This document shows positions 33,740 through 43,800 of a stretch of DNA of 64,000 nt, one piece after another. Location: positions 124,001 to 188,000 of the forward strand of contig NZ_JAGGOJ010000008.1 of NCBI RefSeq assembly GCF_018614575.1. The letters are read 5' to 3'. A program made the position numbers and the translations under genes. A model generated the notes under the pieces. The model was not told the origin of the DNA, did not search any database, and saw only the letters and a list, made by a program, of their open reading frames with translations. Every line of letters begins with the position of its first letter. Within the stretch, counting starts at the first letter, position 1. This DNA comes from Streptomyces sp. ISL-10. Its GTDB lineage: Bacteria > Actinomycetota > Actinomycetes > Streptomycetales > Streptomycetaceae.

Positions 33740-35253
33740 GTGTGCGCCTCTGCGGAGGTCTTGCCGGGCGGTGTCGTGCGCCAGTCGCCGATGATGCCGC
33801 GGAACAGGCCGTCCACCCCCGATTCCAGGTCTCCCCGGCGCTGCACGGTCACCGGCACCTCGGCAGGCCGGAGCGTCCCCACCTCGGCATGCGGGTCGGC
33901 CGCGGCCGCCGCCAGCAGACCGAAGAAGTCGGTGCCGAGGCGGACCGCGGTGTCCTGGGCGACGAGACGGGGGCGGTTCTCCAGTTCCAGGGCGAACTCC
34001 CCGTTGCGCCACCCCAGCGAGAAGGTGATGTCGTAACGTGCCGAGCCGGTGACCAGCTTGTTGGTGCGCAGGGACGCGTTGTCCAGGCTCCGCTGCGGCG
34101 CGGGGGTGTTCTGCAGGATGAACATGGTCTGGAAGTAGGGGGTGCGCTCGGGCTCGGTCGGCGGGTCGAACGTGTCCAGGAGAATGCCGTAGGGGACGTC
34201 CTGGTTCTCGTGGCCGCGCATCACCTTCTCGTGCGTCTCGCGGACCAGCTCGGCGACCGTCTGCTCGGGCCGGAAGCGGTAGGGCATGACGAGGGTGTTC
34301 ACGAAGAAGCCGACAACGTCGTTCCACCGAGGCGAAGTGCGGCCCGCGAAGGGCGTGCCGACGGCGAAGTGGGGCGCGCCGGTCAGCCGGTGCAGCGCGA
34401 GCTGGTAGACCGCCAGACCGAGCGCGAACAGCGAGGTGCCGTGCTCGCGCGCGGTCCGCTGCGCCGCGCCCACCACGTCCTGCGGCACACCCAGCCACGC
34501 CATGTCCCCGGCCCACCACGGCGCATCGGCGTCCCGGCCCTCCTGCGGCCAGGGCAGGGACGGCGGTACGGGGGTCAGCGCAGCGCGCCAGTAGTCGACC
34601 TGGGCACCGTGGTCACCGCGTGCTCGGTACTGCCAGCGGGCGAAGTCGATGTACCGGTCGGCAGGGGCCGGTCGGGGCGTCGTGCCATGCCGTAGCGCGC
34701 GGTACTGCTCGTCCAGGTCCGCGAAGAAGACCGGGGAAGACCAGCCGTCGAAGGCGATGTGATGGAAATTGACGATCAGCACGGTCTCGGTGGCCGCCAT
34801 GCACACGAAGTGCGCCCGTAGGACGGGTTCCGCCGCCAGGTCGAAGGGCCGCGCCGCCTCGGCGGCGCCGATCTCGCGCAGGCGGTCGATGCGTTGCGTC
34901 TCCGGCAGCCGGCGCAGGTCGTGCCGGTGCACGGGAATCCGCTCAGGGCCGCACAGCAGCGTCTCGAGCCCCCGGGTGTCCTCCCGGAATGAGGCACGCA
35001 AGGACTCGTGCCGCGCGGTGACGGCGCGCAGTGCCCGCTCCAGGGTGTCGAGGTCCAACTCGCCGCGCAGCAGCACCGCGACGGGGATGTTGAACGACGC
35101 CGACCGGGGGAACCTCCGCTGGTAGGCCCAATGGCGCTGCTGCCCGGGGGAGGCCCGCCAGATGGAGCCGGCACCGTGCACGAGCGTGCCGGACGCCACC
35201 TCTGCCGGGGTACTCATCCTCGCCTCACTGTCCGTTGTCACATCCCTGCTCAT
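33736..35253 (-). CDS. Free-standing NRPS condensation-domain protein
   Basis: A 505-residue protein that is a single C domain. It has FHHIAFDGWS (HHxxxDG, catalytic His about residue 162), the early RHESLRASF motif, a YxxFARWQ motif, VGFFVNTLVMPYRF and ENQDVPYGILLDTF late motifs. No carrier or adenylation domain is attached. It overlaps the PKS gene upstream (ATGA) and the transferase gene downstream (GTGA), so all are translated together. It probably joins an amine (free or carrier-bound) to the acyl chain on the PKS ACP, releasing or extending it. This is inference from order. Confidence 0.88.
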   Translation of the reverse strand: MSRDVTTDSEARMSTPAEVASGTLVHGAGSIWRASPGQQRHWAYQRRFPRSASFNIPVAVLLRGELDLDTLERALRAVTARHESLRASFREDTRGLETLLCGPERIPVHRHDLRRLPETQRIDRLREIGAAEAARPFDLAAEPVLRAHFVCMAATETVLIVNFHHIAFDGWSSPVFFADLDEQYRALRHGTTPRPAPADRYIDFARWQYRARGDHGAQVDYWRAALTPVPPSLPWPQEGRDADAPWWAGDMAWLGVPQDVVGAAQRTAREHGTSLFALGLAVYQLALHRLTGAPHFAVGTPFAGRTSPRWNDVVGFFVNTLVMPYRFRPEQTVAELVRETHEKVMRGHENQDVPYGILLDTFDPPTEPERTPYFQTMFILQNTPAPQRSLDNASLRTNKLVTGSARYDITFSLGWRNGEFALELENRPRLVAQDTAVRLGTDFFGLLAAAAADPHAEVGTLRPAEVPVTVQRRGDLESGVDGLFRGIIGDWRTTPPGKTSAEAHT

Positions 35254-38200
35254 CGGCCCGCCCTGGCACTGATCAGCGCGCCCAGCGCCGTGGGCGCGGG
35301 CGCATCGAAGAGGTCGGCGACGCTCATCGCCACCCCGAACCGGTCCTGCAGCCTGGAGATCAGCTGCACGGCCGTCAGGGAGTCGCCGCCGATGTCGAAG
35401 AAGTCGTCGGAGGCCTGGACGGACGGCAGCCCGAGGGCCTCCGCGTAGAGCCGGGAGACTTCCGTGGTGGCATCGCCGGCCGTGGTGACGGCCGGGGCCG
35501 GGGCGGTGTCCCCGGCAGGGGTCGTGCCGGTTCCCGTGCCGCCGTCGCCGTTGCCCGCGGCTGTGAGGAGGGCGGACGGCGGTGTCGTCGGCGGCACGGT
35601 CGCCGTCGCCGTCCGGCCGACAACCGTCGGGTCACCTGCCGTTGGGGCGGTGGTCCACTCCTGTGCCGGGACGACCGCAACCTGCGCCGGCACCGCTGCC
35701 GTCAGCAGTCGCATCAGCGCGGCGGTGCCCTCGGCGGGCGTGACGCCCGTGGTCAGGCCGATCGCGGGCGCATCCCCCGCCACACGGCCGTCCACCGCCA
35801 CCGGAACCGCTGCGGTCGCGTTGTCGCCGAACGTCTCTGCCTCACGCAGCGCGACCTTGGTGTAGTCGCTGACGGTGAGAACGGCTCGGCCCAGCATGTC
35901 GTAGAGCTCGGCGTCGACCGTGGAGTTGGCCTGGCGCTCGGGCCGCAGCACCATCCGGCACATCAGCGCGCCGGGGAGCTCTCCATACACGACGATGCGA
36001 CGGCAGTGGAAGGGCACCCGGTCGCCGTTCACCCTCAGGGCGAGAGCCCGGTCGAGCAAGGCCGGATGCACCCGGTGAACGTCGATGTCGGCGCGCTGCG
36101 CGTCGGACAGTTCGAGTCGGCCGACGGTGGTGTCGCCCTCCCGGCGCGTCTCGCGTACACAGCCGAAGCGCGGCCCGAAGGCGAACCTGGTGGCAGCGTC
36201 CTGCACCTGCCGTTGCTCGATGACGCTCCCCATCGAGCCCAGCACCGCCAGATCCGCGTGCGGCCGTGCGGGGGCCGCCTCGGCACCGGCCGTGACGCGT
36301 GCCCGGGCGTACGTCACCGGCACCGAAGGTGCGCCGCCGCGGCCCGGCTCCTTAGGCCCCTCGTGCGTCCCTTCGCTCACTGGGGCGGCGTGCACCACCG
36401 CGTCCCAGCCGCCCCCGTCTGCCGGAGTGAGCTCCACACTCACCTCGGTCGGTGCGGTGACGAACATCGGCTTGGAGAGCGTCAGTTCCTCGATCACCAC
36501 CGGCTCGAGCGGGTCGGCGTCAGCCGCTTCGCAGACGGCGCGCACCAGCAGGTCGACATAGGCGGTGGCGGGCAACAGCGCACGCCCGTCGAGGCGGTGC
36601 TCGTCGACGACCCAGTCCTCGGGCCGTATCGTCGTGCTCCAGCGCACCGCCCCCGTGGCGGTGGCCGCGCCGGCCGCAGCGTCCAGTGCGTCTTCGTTCG
36701 GCACGGCCTGCGACCGTTCCGGGGCAAGGGCGGCCATGCCGACCTCGTGCCAGGCGGGCCAGTTGACGCTGACCGTGACCGCGGGGCCCGGCGGCGCGGT
36801 GAGCGCGCACGCGTCCATGAAGGCGTTCGCCGCCGCATAGTCGGCGCTGCCCAGCAGCCCGTTGAGGGCGGCACGGCTGGACATCAGCATCAGGAAACGG
36901 ACACCCGGGGTACGGGCGACAAGTTCCTGCAGCACCCTGGTCCCGGTCGTCTTGGCACGCAGCACCGCCTCCATGTCCGTACGCGCCCGGCCGCGCAGCA
37001 GTCCAGCACCGGGAAGCCCGGCCGCGTGCAGGACACCGTGAACCGCCCCGTACTGCCGACGCAGCAGAGCGAAGACCTGCTCCAGCTCGGCGGCGTCGGC
37101 GACGTCCGCAGTGTGCGTCGTCACCTCGGCGCCGGCGGCCTCCATGGCGGCGAGGCGCTCCCCGAACCTCTCCCACGCGCTGTCCGCGTTCCGGCCGAGC
37201 AGCGCCAGCCGGGGGCGCAGACCCGAGTGGGCCAGTGTTTCCGCCACGGTGAGGCCGATCGCTCCGAGCCCCCCGGTGATGACGTAGACCCCTTGTTCCT
37301 CCAGCAGGGAACCGGGCGGGCCGTCCGGTTCGATCCTGACGCGGTCCGGCAGCCAGCGGCGGTTGCGGCGCAACGCCACCACCGGCTCCGCGGCCGGCGC
37401 GGTCAGCTCCGTCGCCAGGACGGCCGGGGCTGCCTGCCAGGAGTCGATCATGCGAACCCGCCCGTGCCCGTACTCCAGCGCCGCGGAGCGGACCAGGCCC
37501 GCCAGCGCGGCCCTGGCCGGCAGGAGCGGCTCCGTGCCGGTGACGCTGACCGCCGCATGCGACACGACGGCTACCGGCACGGGACGGCCGTCCGCTCCCT
37601 GGGCGGAAGCGGCCGCCTGCAGAAGTTCGGTCAGCGACCACACGCCCTCGTCGAGCAGAACACGGTCGGAAGCGGCGGTCCCACTGTCATCGGGGCCCTG
37701 GCCGTCCGAGGGCACCTGGCCGAAGGTGCGCGCGTGCACCAGCAGGCGGGTGTCCGAAGAGCGTTCTGCGAGGTGGGCGAGGAATGACACCAGGTCTTCC
37801 GGGTGGTCCGCACGCACCGTCGCCCGGTAGTCGGTCGCCTGGTAGGCCTGTCCCGATGTGACCTGAACGGTGCGGTAGCCGGCCAGTTGTACGGCGGTGA
37901 GCACCGCACGGGCCGCAGCCGTGTCGTCGGGCAGCAGCACGACGGCGAGCCCCCTCTCCCCGGGCGTGGTGCGCCGCGCGGCCGGCACGTAGTGCGCGGG
38001 GCTCCAGCCGGGCAGCACCAGGACGGGTCCCTCGGGCGGGTGCGCAGGCGGCTGTTCCTGCGCCGCCGTGGGTTCGGTGGGTGCCTGCGTCTGCGGAGCC
38101 TGCCCAAGGGCTTGGTCATGCGGCGCGGATTCCTGTGCAGGGGCCTGGTCATGCCGCGCGGATTCCTGCGCCTTTCGCGCACTGCCCGGGCGCGCTCCCC

Positions 38201-40865
38201 CCGGCTGCCCGGTCCGGGGCAGCCAGAACTCCTGACGCTGATAGGGGTAGGTGGGCAGCGCCACCCGGCGCACGCCCTCCGGGCGCGGCACAGCGCCCCA
38301 GTCGAGGTCCGCGCCGTCGCACCACGCCGTGCCGAGCGCAGCCAGGAACCCCGGCCATTCGCCGTCGTCGCGGGCCTGCTCCGCGGAGCGCGGCAGACAG
38401 GCGACCATCCGGTGCCGGCCGGCCCGCATCCCGGCGTGCCGCCGGGCGAGGCTGGTGAGCGTATGACCCGGGCCCACCTCCAGCACGCAGGCCGGCTCGT
38501 CGGCGGCGAGGGTGTCGAGGGCGTTGTGGAAACGCACCGGTGCCACCAGCTGCCCGGCCCAGAAGGCCGGGTCGGTGGCCTGTGCCTCTTCGAGCACCCT
38601 GCCGGAGGCCGCGGAGATCACGGGGATGCGGGGCGCGCGCAGGGAGCACCCCGCGAGCAGCTCGGTCAGTTCCTCCACGGCCGGGGCCATCATCGGGGTG
38701 TGGAAGGCGTGCGAGGTGGCCAGGGCACGGGACTTGAGGCCGCGGTGGTCCAGGAGTTGCTGGAAGGAGTCGACGGCCTCGGCGGTGCCGCCGACCACGA
38801 CCTGGCGGGCGCTGTTCACGGCGGAGACCGCGACGCCCGACGTGAGCAGGTCGCGTACCTCCTCCTCCGGGGCTGCCACGGCGAGCATCCTCCCCGGCGG
38901 CATCTCCTGCATCAGCGAGGCGCGGCGGGCCAGGAACCGGATGGCGTCGGGGAGTTCGAAGACGCCTCCGAGGGTTGCGGCCGCCACTTCGCCGACGCTC
39001 TGACCGAGCAGCGCGCTCGGCTCGAGGCCGTAGCCGCCCAGGGTGCGGGCGAGGGCGTACTCGATGGAGAACAGCAGCGGCTGGGCGTGCACGGTGCGTG
39101 CCGTCACCTCGGGGTCGGTCTCCTCCTGCCACACCCGCAGCAGGTCGACGCCCAGCTCCTCGCCGAACATCGACAGGCAGGTGCGCAGCAGCTGGTCGAA
39201 CTCCGGCACCTGCGCGGCCAGGTCCACGGCGGCGCGCGGGTACTGGGAGCCCTGTCCGGGCAGCGTCAGCACCGGGTGCCGGCGCACACCGTCCGAGTGC
39301 GCGGTCAACGCGGCGTCCGGATCGGCCAGCACCTTCGCGGCCTCGGCCGGTGTGGCTGCGCACAGGGCCGCGCGGACCGGGAGCGCCCGGCGCCCCTGTC
39401 GCAGGGTGAAGGCCACGTCGGCGGTGGCCTCCGGCGGCAGCTCGCCGAGCACGGCCGCCAGATCGCCGCGCACCCGGGCCTCGGCCTCCTCATCGACGGC
39501 GGACCAGACCAGCAGCTCGTCTCGTTCCGGGCGGGGCGGTGCGGGCACGGGCAGGGGGGCTTCCTCGACGACCACATGGGCGTTGGTGCCGCCGAAGCCG
39601 AACGAACTGACGCCGGCCCGCCGCGGCTCCCGGGCGCGCCGCGGCCAGGGCATGACGGAGTCCGCGATGCGAAACGGCGTCTGCTCCAGCTTCAGTTGCG
39701 GATTGGGCGTGCGGATGTGGAGGGTCGGCGGGATCTGCTCGTGGTGCAGGGCGAGAACCGTCTTGATCAGTCCGACCACGCCGGAGGCCGGGCCGAGGTG
39801 GCCCAGGTTCGACTTCACCGAGCCGATCAGACAGCTCTGCGCCGGCAGCTCGCGGTCGGCCACCGCCTGCATCGCCTGGTGCAGGCCGTGCACCTCGATG
39901 GGGTCGCCTATCTGTGTGGCGGTGCCGTGGAGTTCGACATAGCCGACGGTGGCGGGGTCGACACCGGCGACCGCGAGTGCCTCGGCGACGGCGCGGCTCT
40001 GGCCGTCCGAGCTGGGCGCGGTGAAGCCCGGGCGGTCGGGGCCGTCGTTGTTGATCGCCGAGCCCCTGAGCACGGCGTACACCGGGTCGCCGTCCGCCAG
40101 CGCGTCGTCGAGCCGCTTGAGGACCACCACGCCGCCGCCGTTGCCGAAGACGGTGCCGCTCGCCTCGGCATCGAGCGGCCGGCAGTGGCCGTCGGCCGAC
40201 TCGATGCCGCCCGCCACATGCCGGTAGCCCCGGCCGTACGGGGTTTCGATCTCGACGCCGCCCGCCAGCGCGATGTCGCAGTCGCCCAGGCGCAGCGCCT
40301 GGCAGGCCAGATGGGTGGCGACGAGGGAGGAGGAGCAGGCCGTGCGCACGGACAGGCTCGGTCCGCGCAGCCCGAGGCGGTAGGAGGTGTAGGTGGCCAG
40401 ATAGTCGATGTTGTTGTTCACCACCGTCACCATCTCGCCGACCTGGGCCATCAGTTCGGGGTCGGAGCGGATGTGGTCCTCCGCGTACCGGTCGGCGGCA
40501 CAGCCGCCGTAGACGCCGATCTCGGCCTCCACCGCGGACGGTTCGCAGCCGGCATGCTGAAGCGCCGTCGAGCACAGCTCGAGGAAGAGCCGGTGCTGCG
40601 GGTTGCGCAGTTCGCACTCCCGTGGGGACATGCCGAAGTACCGGTGGTCGAAGCCGGCGACGTCCTGGAGCAGGGGCCTGGCCGGCACGTAGTGGGGGTC
40701 GGCGAGCAGCACGGGGTCCTCGCCCGCGGCCAGCAGCTGTTCCTCGCTGAGGCGGTGGATGCTCTCGCGGGACGCCAGCAGATTGGCCCAGAATTCCTCT
40801 GTGTCCGCGGCGTCGGGTACCCGTAACGCCATACCGATGACGGCGACGGCTTCTTCACTGCTCAC
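35250..40865 (-). CDS. Type I modular polyketide synthase, KS-AT-KR-DH-ACP
   Basis: A 1871-residue single module. KS about 5-430 (TACSSS, Cys177; HGTATQIGDP; KSNLGHLG). AT about 530-850 (GQSVGE, Ser623; HAFH near 720, the malonyl-type motif). A structural half-domain and KR follow (VYVITGGLGAIG near 1192; Ser/Tyr with DYAAANAFMDA near 1343). DH about 1400-1660 has HRLDGRALLP (His near 1422) and HPALLDRAL (Asp near 1606). The ACP is about 1795-1865 (GGDSL, Ser near 1827). DH after KR is unusual. An 11-residue duplication (AQESARHDQAP) lies in the AT-KR linker. Leu14 is encoded by TTA (40824-40826). GTG start overlaps the NRPS stop. It would add one malonyl unit and leave an alpha,beta-alkene if both reductive domains act. 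Confidence 0.9.
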   Translation of the reverse strand: MSSEEAVAVIGMALRVPDAADTEEFWANLLASRESIHRLSEEQLLAAGEDPVLLADPHYVPARPLLQDVAGFDHRYFGMSPRECELRNPQHRLFLELCSTALQHAGCEPSAVEAEIGVYGGCAADRYAEDHIRSDPELMAQVGEMVTVVNNNIDYLATYTSYRLGLRGPSLSVRTACSSSLVATHLACQALRLGDCDIALAGGVEIETPYGRGYRHVAGGIESADGHCRPLDAEASGTVFGNGGGVVVLKRLDDALADGDPVYAVLRGSAINNDGPDRPGFTAPSSDGQSRAVAEALAVAGVDPATVGYVELHGTATQIGDPIEVHGLHQAMQAVADRELPAQSCLIGSVKSNLGHLGPASGVVGLIKTVLALHHEQIPPTLHIRTPNPQLKLEQTPFRIADSVMPWPRRAREPRRAGVSSFGFGGTNAHVVVEEAPLPVPAPPRPERDELLVWSAVDEEAEARVRGDLAAVLGELPPEATADVAFTLRQGRRALPVRAALCAATPAEAAKVLADPDAALTAHSDGVRRHPVLTLPGQGSQYPRAAVDLAAQVPEFDQLLRTCLSMFGEELGVDLLRVWQEETDPEVTARTVHAQPLLFSIEYALARTLGGYGLEPSALLGQSVGEVAAATLGGVFELPDAIRFLARRASLMQEMPPGRMLAVAAPEEEVRDLLTSGVAVSAVNSARQVVVGGTAEAVDSFQQLLDHRGLKSRALATSHAFHTPMMAPAVEELTELLAGCSLRAPRIPVISAASGRVLEEAQATDPAFWAGQLVAPVRFHNALDTLAADEPACVLEVGPGHTLTSLARRHAGMRAGRHRMVACLPRSAEQARDDGEWPGFLAALGTAWCDGADLDWGAVPRPEGVRRVALPTYPYQRQEFWLPRTGQPGGARPGSARKAQESARHDQAPAQESAPHDQALGQAPQTQAPTEPTAAQEQPPAHPPEGPVLVLPGWSPAHYVPAARRTTPGERGLAVVLLPDDTAAARAVLTAVQLAGYRTVQVTSGQAYQATDYRATVRADHPEDLVSFLAHLAERSSDTRLLVHARTFGQVPSDGQGPDDSGTAASDRVLLDEGVWSLTELLQAAASAQGADGRPVPVAVVSHAAVSVTGTEPLLPARAALAGLVRSAALEYGHGRVRMIDSWQAAPAVLATELTAPAAEPVVALRRNRRWLPDRVRIEPDGPPGSLLEEQGVYVITGGLGAIGLTVAETLAHSGLRPRLALLGRNADSAWERFGERLAAMEAAGAEVTTHTADVADAAELEQVFALLRRQYGAVHGVLHAAGLPGAGLLRGRARTDMEAVLRAKTTGTRVLQELVARTPGVRFLMLMSSRAALNGLLGSADYAAANAFMDACALTAPPGPAVTVSVNWPAWHEVGMAALAPERSQAVPNEDALDAAAGAATATGAVRWSTTIRPEDWVVDEHRLDGRALLPATAYVDLLVRAVCEAADADPLEPVVIEELTLSKPMFVTAPTEVSVELTPADGGGWDAVVHAAPVSEGTHEGPKEPGRGGAPSVPVTYARARVTAGAEAAPARPHADLAVLGSMGSVIEQRQVQDAATRFAFGPRFGCVRETRREGDTTVGRLELSDAQRADIDVHRVHPALLDRALALRVNGDRVPFHCRRIVVYGELPGALMCRMVLRPERQANSTVDAELYDMLGRAVLTVSDYTKVALREAETFGDNATAAVPVAVDGRVAGDAPAIGLTTGVTPAEGTAALMRLLTAAVPAQVAVVPAQEWTTAPTAGDPTVVGRTATATVPPTTPPSALLTAAGNGDGGTGTGTTPAGDTAPAPAVTTAGDATTEVSRLYAEALGLPSVQASDDFFDIGGDSLTAVQLISRLQDRFGVAMSVADLFDAPAPTALGALISARAGR

Positions 40866-43800
40866 GGCTGGGTCTTCCTCTCTCGTACGGTCTCGTACGG
40901 ATCTTGCGCGGTGCGGTGGTTGCCCAGGGTGCGGCGGGCCGCCCGTCGGGCGGTGCGCTCGCGGGCGACGGCGCCCGCGGCGCCCGCCGCGGGCGCACGG
41001 CGCGTCGGCGATGCGGTGGGCACGGGCCCGCCGCCCGCCGCCAGGTGTGCGGCGAGCTCCCGGGGGGTGGGGAACCGGAAGAGGTCGGCCAGGGCGAGGC
41101 GCAGCCCGTCGTCCGCGGTGAGCCGGCCGAACAGCCGCAGGAGCATGAGCGAGGTGAGCCCGGCGTCGAAGAAGCCGGTGTCGGCTCCCACTCGGTCGCC
41201 GTCCGGAGCCTGTGCGCGCGCCCTGCGCACGATCAGGTCGACCAGTGCCTCGATCTGCGGCGGTGCGGCGGGCCGGTCGCTGCCGGCAGGCCGCCCCTGC
41301 GGCTGCCGCATGAGCGCCTCGGCATCGACCTTGCCGTGCCGTGTCAGGGGGATGCTGTCGACGCGGATCCACCGTGCGGGCAGCTGCCACTGCGGCACGC
41401 GCCGCGCGAGGAGCGTGGAGAGCTCGTCATCGGGGCCGACTTCCGGGCCGGACACCCAGGCCAGGAGGATGCCGGGCGCGGCGGGGTCGACGGCGACGGC
41501 GCAGCGGCGCACGCCGGGCAGGCGGGCGATCTCGGCCTCCACACCGTCGAGTTCCACGCGGTAACCGCCCAGCGACACCTGCCGGTCGGCCCGGCCCACA
41601 ACGGTGATCTCGCCGTGCCGGTCGCGGCGCGCCAGGTCACCAGTGGCATGGCTGCGTACCTCGGCACCGCTCGTGCCCGTCGCTGTCGGCTCCGCGACGT
41701 CCGGCCGTCGAGGGCTGTGTGCATCGCCCAGGTATTCCAGGGCCAGCCCTCTGCCGGTGACGACGAGTTCGCCCACCTCGCCGACCAGGGCCGGGCGGCC
41801 GCCGGGCCCGCGTACCTCGATGGAGCGGTATGCGGTGCCGCGCCCGATGGGGACGGCGGCGCGGTCACCACCCTGCGCGTCGGGTGGCGACCAGCGGTGC
41901 AGGCTGCTGGCCTGAGGGGTCTCGGTGGTGCCGTACAGATTGAACACTGCCGCGCCGGGCGCCAGGGCACGTGCCGCGGCCGCCTGGGTGTCGTGCAGGG
42001 ACTCGCCGTGGAAGACGACGGCGCGCGGGGCGGACAGGCGCCGGTCTCCCGCCGCCGCGGCCAGCAGCGCGGCCTGGGAAGGCGTGGTGTGCACGACCGT
42101 CGCCGCGGCGTCGGCCAGCAGCCGCAGATGCTCCTCGGTGCGCTCCGTCTGCCCGGGCAGCGGGATGTGCACCCGAGCCCCCAGTACCAGGGGGAGAACG
42201 CATGCGCGGAACACGGGGTCGTGGGCGGGCGGGGTGGTCAGGCAGAAGACGTCGTCGGGGCCGAGCTGCAGCTGGTGCGCGTACCAGTGCATGGCCTCCG
42301 GAAGGGCGTTCGCCGGCAGCACCACGAGAGCGGGCTCGCCCGAGGTGCCGGAGGTCGCCAGGATGTGTCCGGGGGCGTCCGGGGTGAACTCCTCCGGCTG
42401 TGGGTCGGGGGCGCACTCGGCCAGGGCGGCTTCGGCAGCGCTGAGTACGTCGACTCCCGGCGGTGTGGTGACGGGGGTGGTCGGGTCGCCGTCCTTCTCG
42501 CCTGTCGTGATGACGAGGTCGGCCCGTGCGGCCGTTACCGCGCTGTGCGTCCACACCGCGGGGGCCGCGGCGTCGAGCAGCAGCACGGGACGGCCCGCGT
42601 GCCAGCAGCCGAGCAGTGCCACGGCCAGCTCGGGGTGGCGGCGGGCGAGGACCGCAACGGTCCGGCCGGGCGCGGTGCGCTCGCGTACGAGGGCGCTGAT
42701 GCGGCGCAGCCGCAGCGCGAGGGTTGCGTAGTCGACGGCTTCGGTGCCGAAGACCAGGGCGGTTCGGTCGGGTCGGCGCGCGGCCTGGTCGAGTACGGCC
42801 CGAACGAGCGCCGTGCAGGTGTCGCCCGCGCGGCTGCTGTCCGGCCGTACGGCGGCGGGCGCAGGCTCCGGCTCGGCAGGGCCCGCGGAGGTTTCCCCGG
42901 GGGTGTCGAGGACCGACAGCAGCGCCTGACGGCAGGCGTCGAGGAAGTCCCTCACCGTGTCGCGGTCCCACAGGGCGGTGGGATAGGCCAGGCGCAGTTC
43001 GTATCCGCCGTCGGGGTCGCGGGACAGATAGAACCCGAGGTCGAACAGGGACCAGGTGCTGGGCGGGGTCTGGGCGCGCGCGGCGTGCGGACCGAAGCGG
43101 GCGGGCGGAGCAGCCTGCGTGAGGTCGTTGAACCACACCTGGAACAGCGGATGGCTGTGCGGAGATCGCCGCGCTCCGACGGCGTCGGCGATCTCGTCGA
43201 AGTCCGGCGTCAGGTGGTCGGCGGCCGTCAGCACCGCGTCGGCCACCGGTCGCAGCAGGTCGCGGGTGCCCGCTTCCCCGGGCACGTCGATGCGCACGGG
43301 CACGGTTCGCACGAAGAATCCGGCGGCCTCGTGCTCCTCCTGGGTGCGCCGCCCGGACATGGGCAGCCCCACCAGTACGCTGCGCTGCCCGGACCAGGCA
43401 CTGAGCACGCGTGCGTAGGCGCTCAGGGCGAGCGAGGCGACGGTCACACGCTCCTTGCGGCACAGCGCGTCGAGCGCGCGGGCGGTACGGCGGTCCACCG
43501 TGCTCGTCACGGCCTCGCCGATGTGGTCGGCCAGGTCCGTGCGCGGCCTGCGGCCGGGCAGGTCGAGGTGGTGAGGTACGCCGTACAGCCAGGTGCGCCA
43601 GAACTCCACGTCGGCCTGGCGGTCGGCGGCCTCGTCCCGCTCGGCGGAGGCGAGTGCGTCGCGGTACTGGACCGGTTCCGGCAGCGCGCGCGGGTGTTGC
43701 TCCACCCGAGCCGCGTACAGGTCGGCGAGATCCTGCTGGAGGATGTCGAGCGTGTGCTGGTCGGAGGCCAAGTGATCGACCGAGAGCACCAGATACGAGG

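Noticed and set aside
37803..40826. A 1007-residue plus-strand open frame opposite the PKS
   Set aside because: It is antisense to the KS-AT region, is rich in Gly, Arg, His and Val, and lacks motifs.
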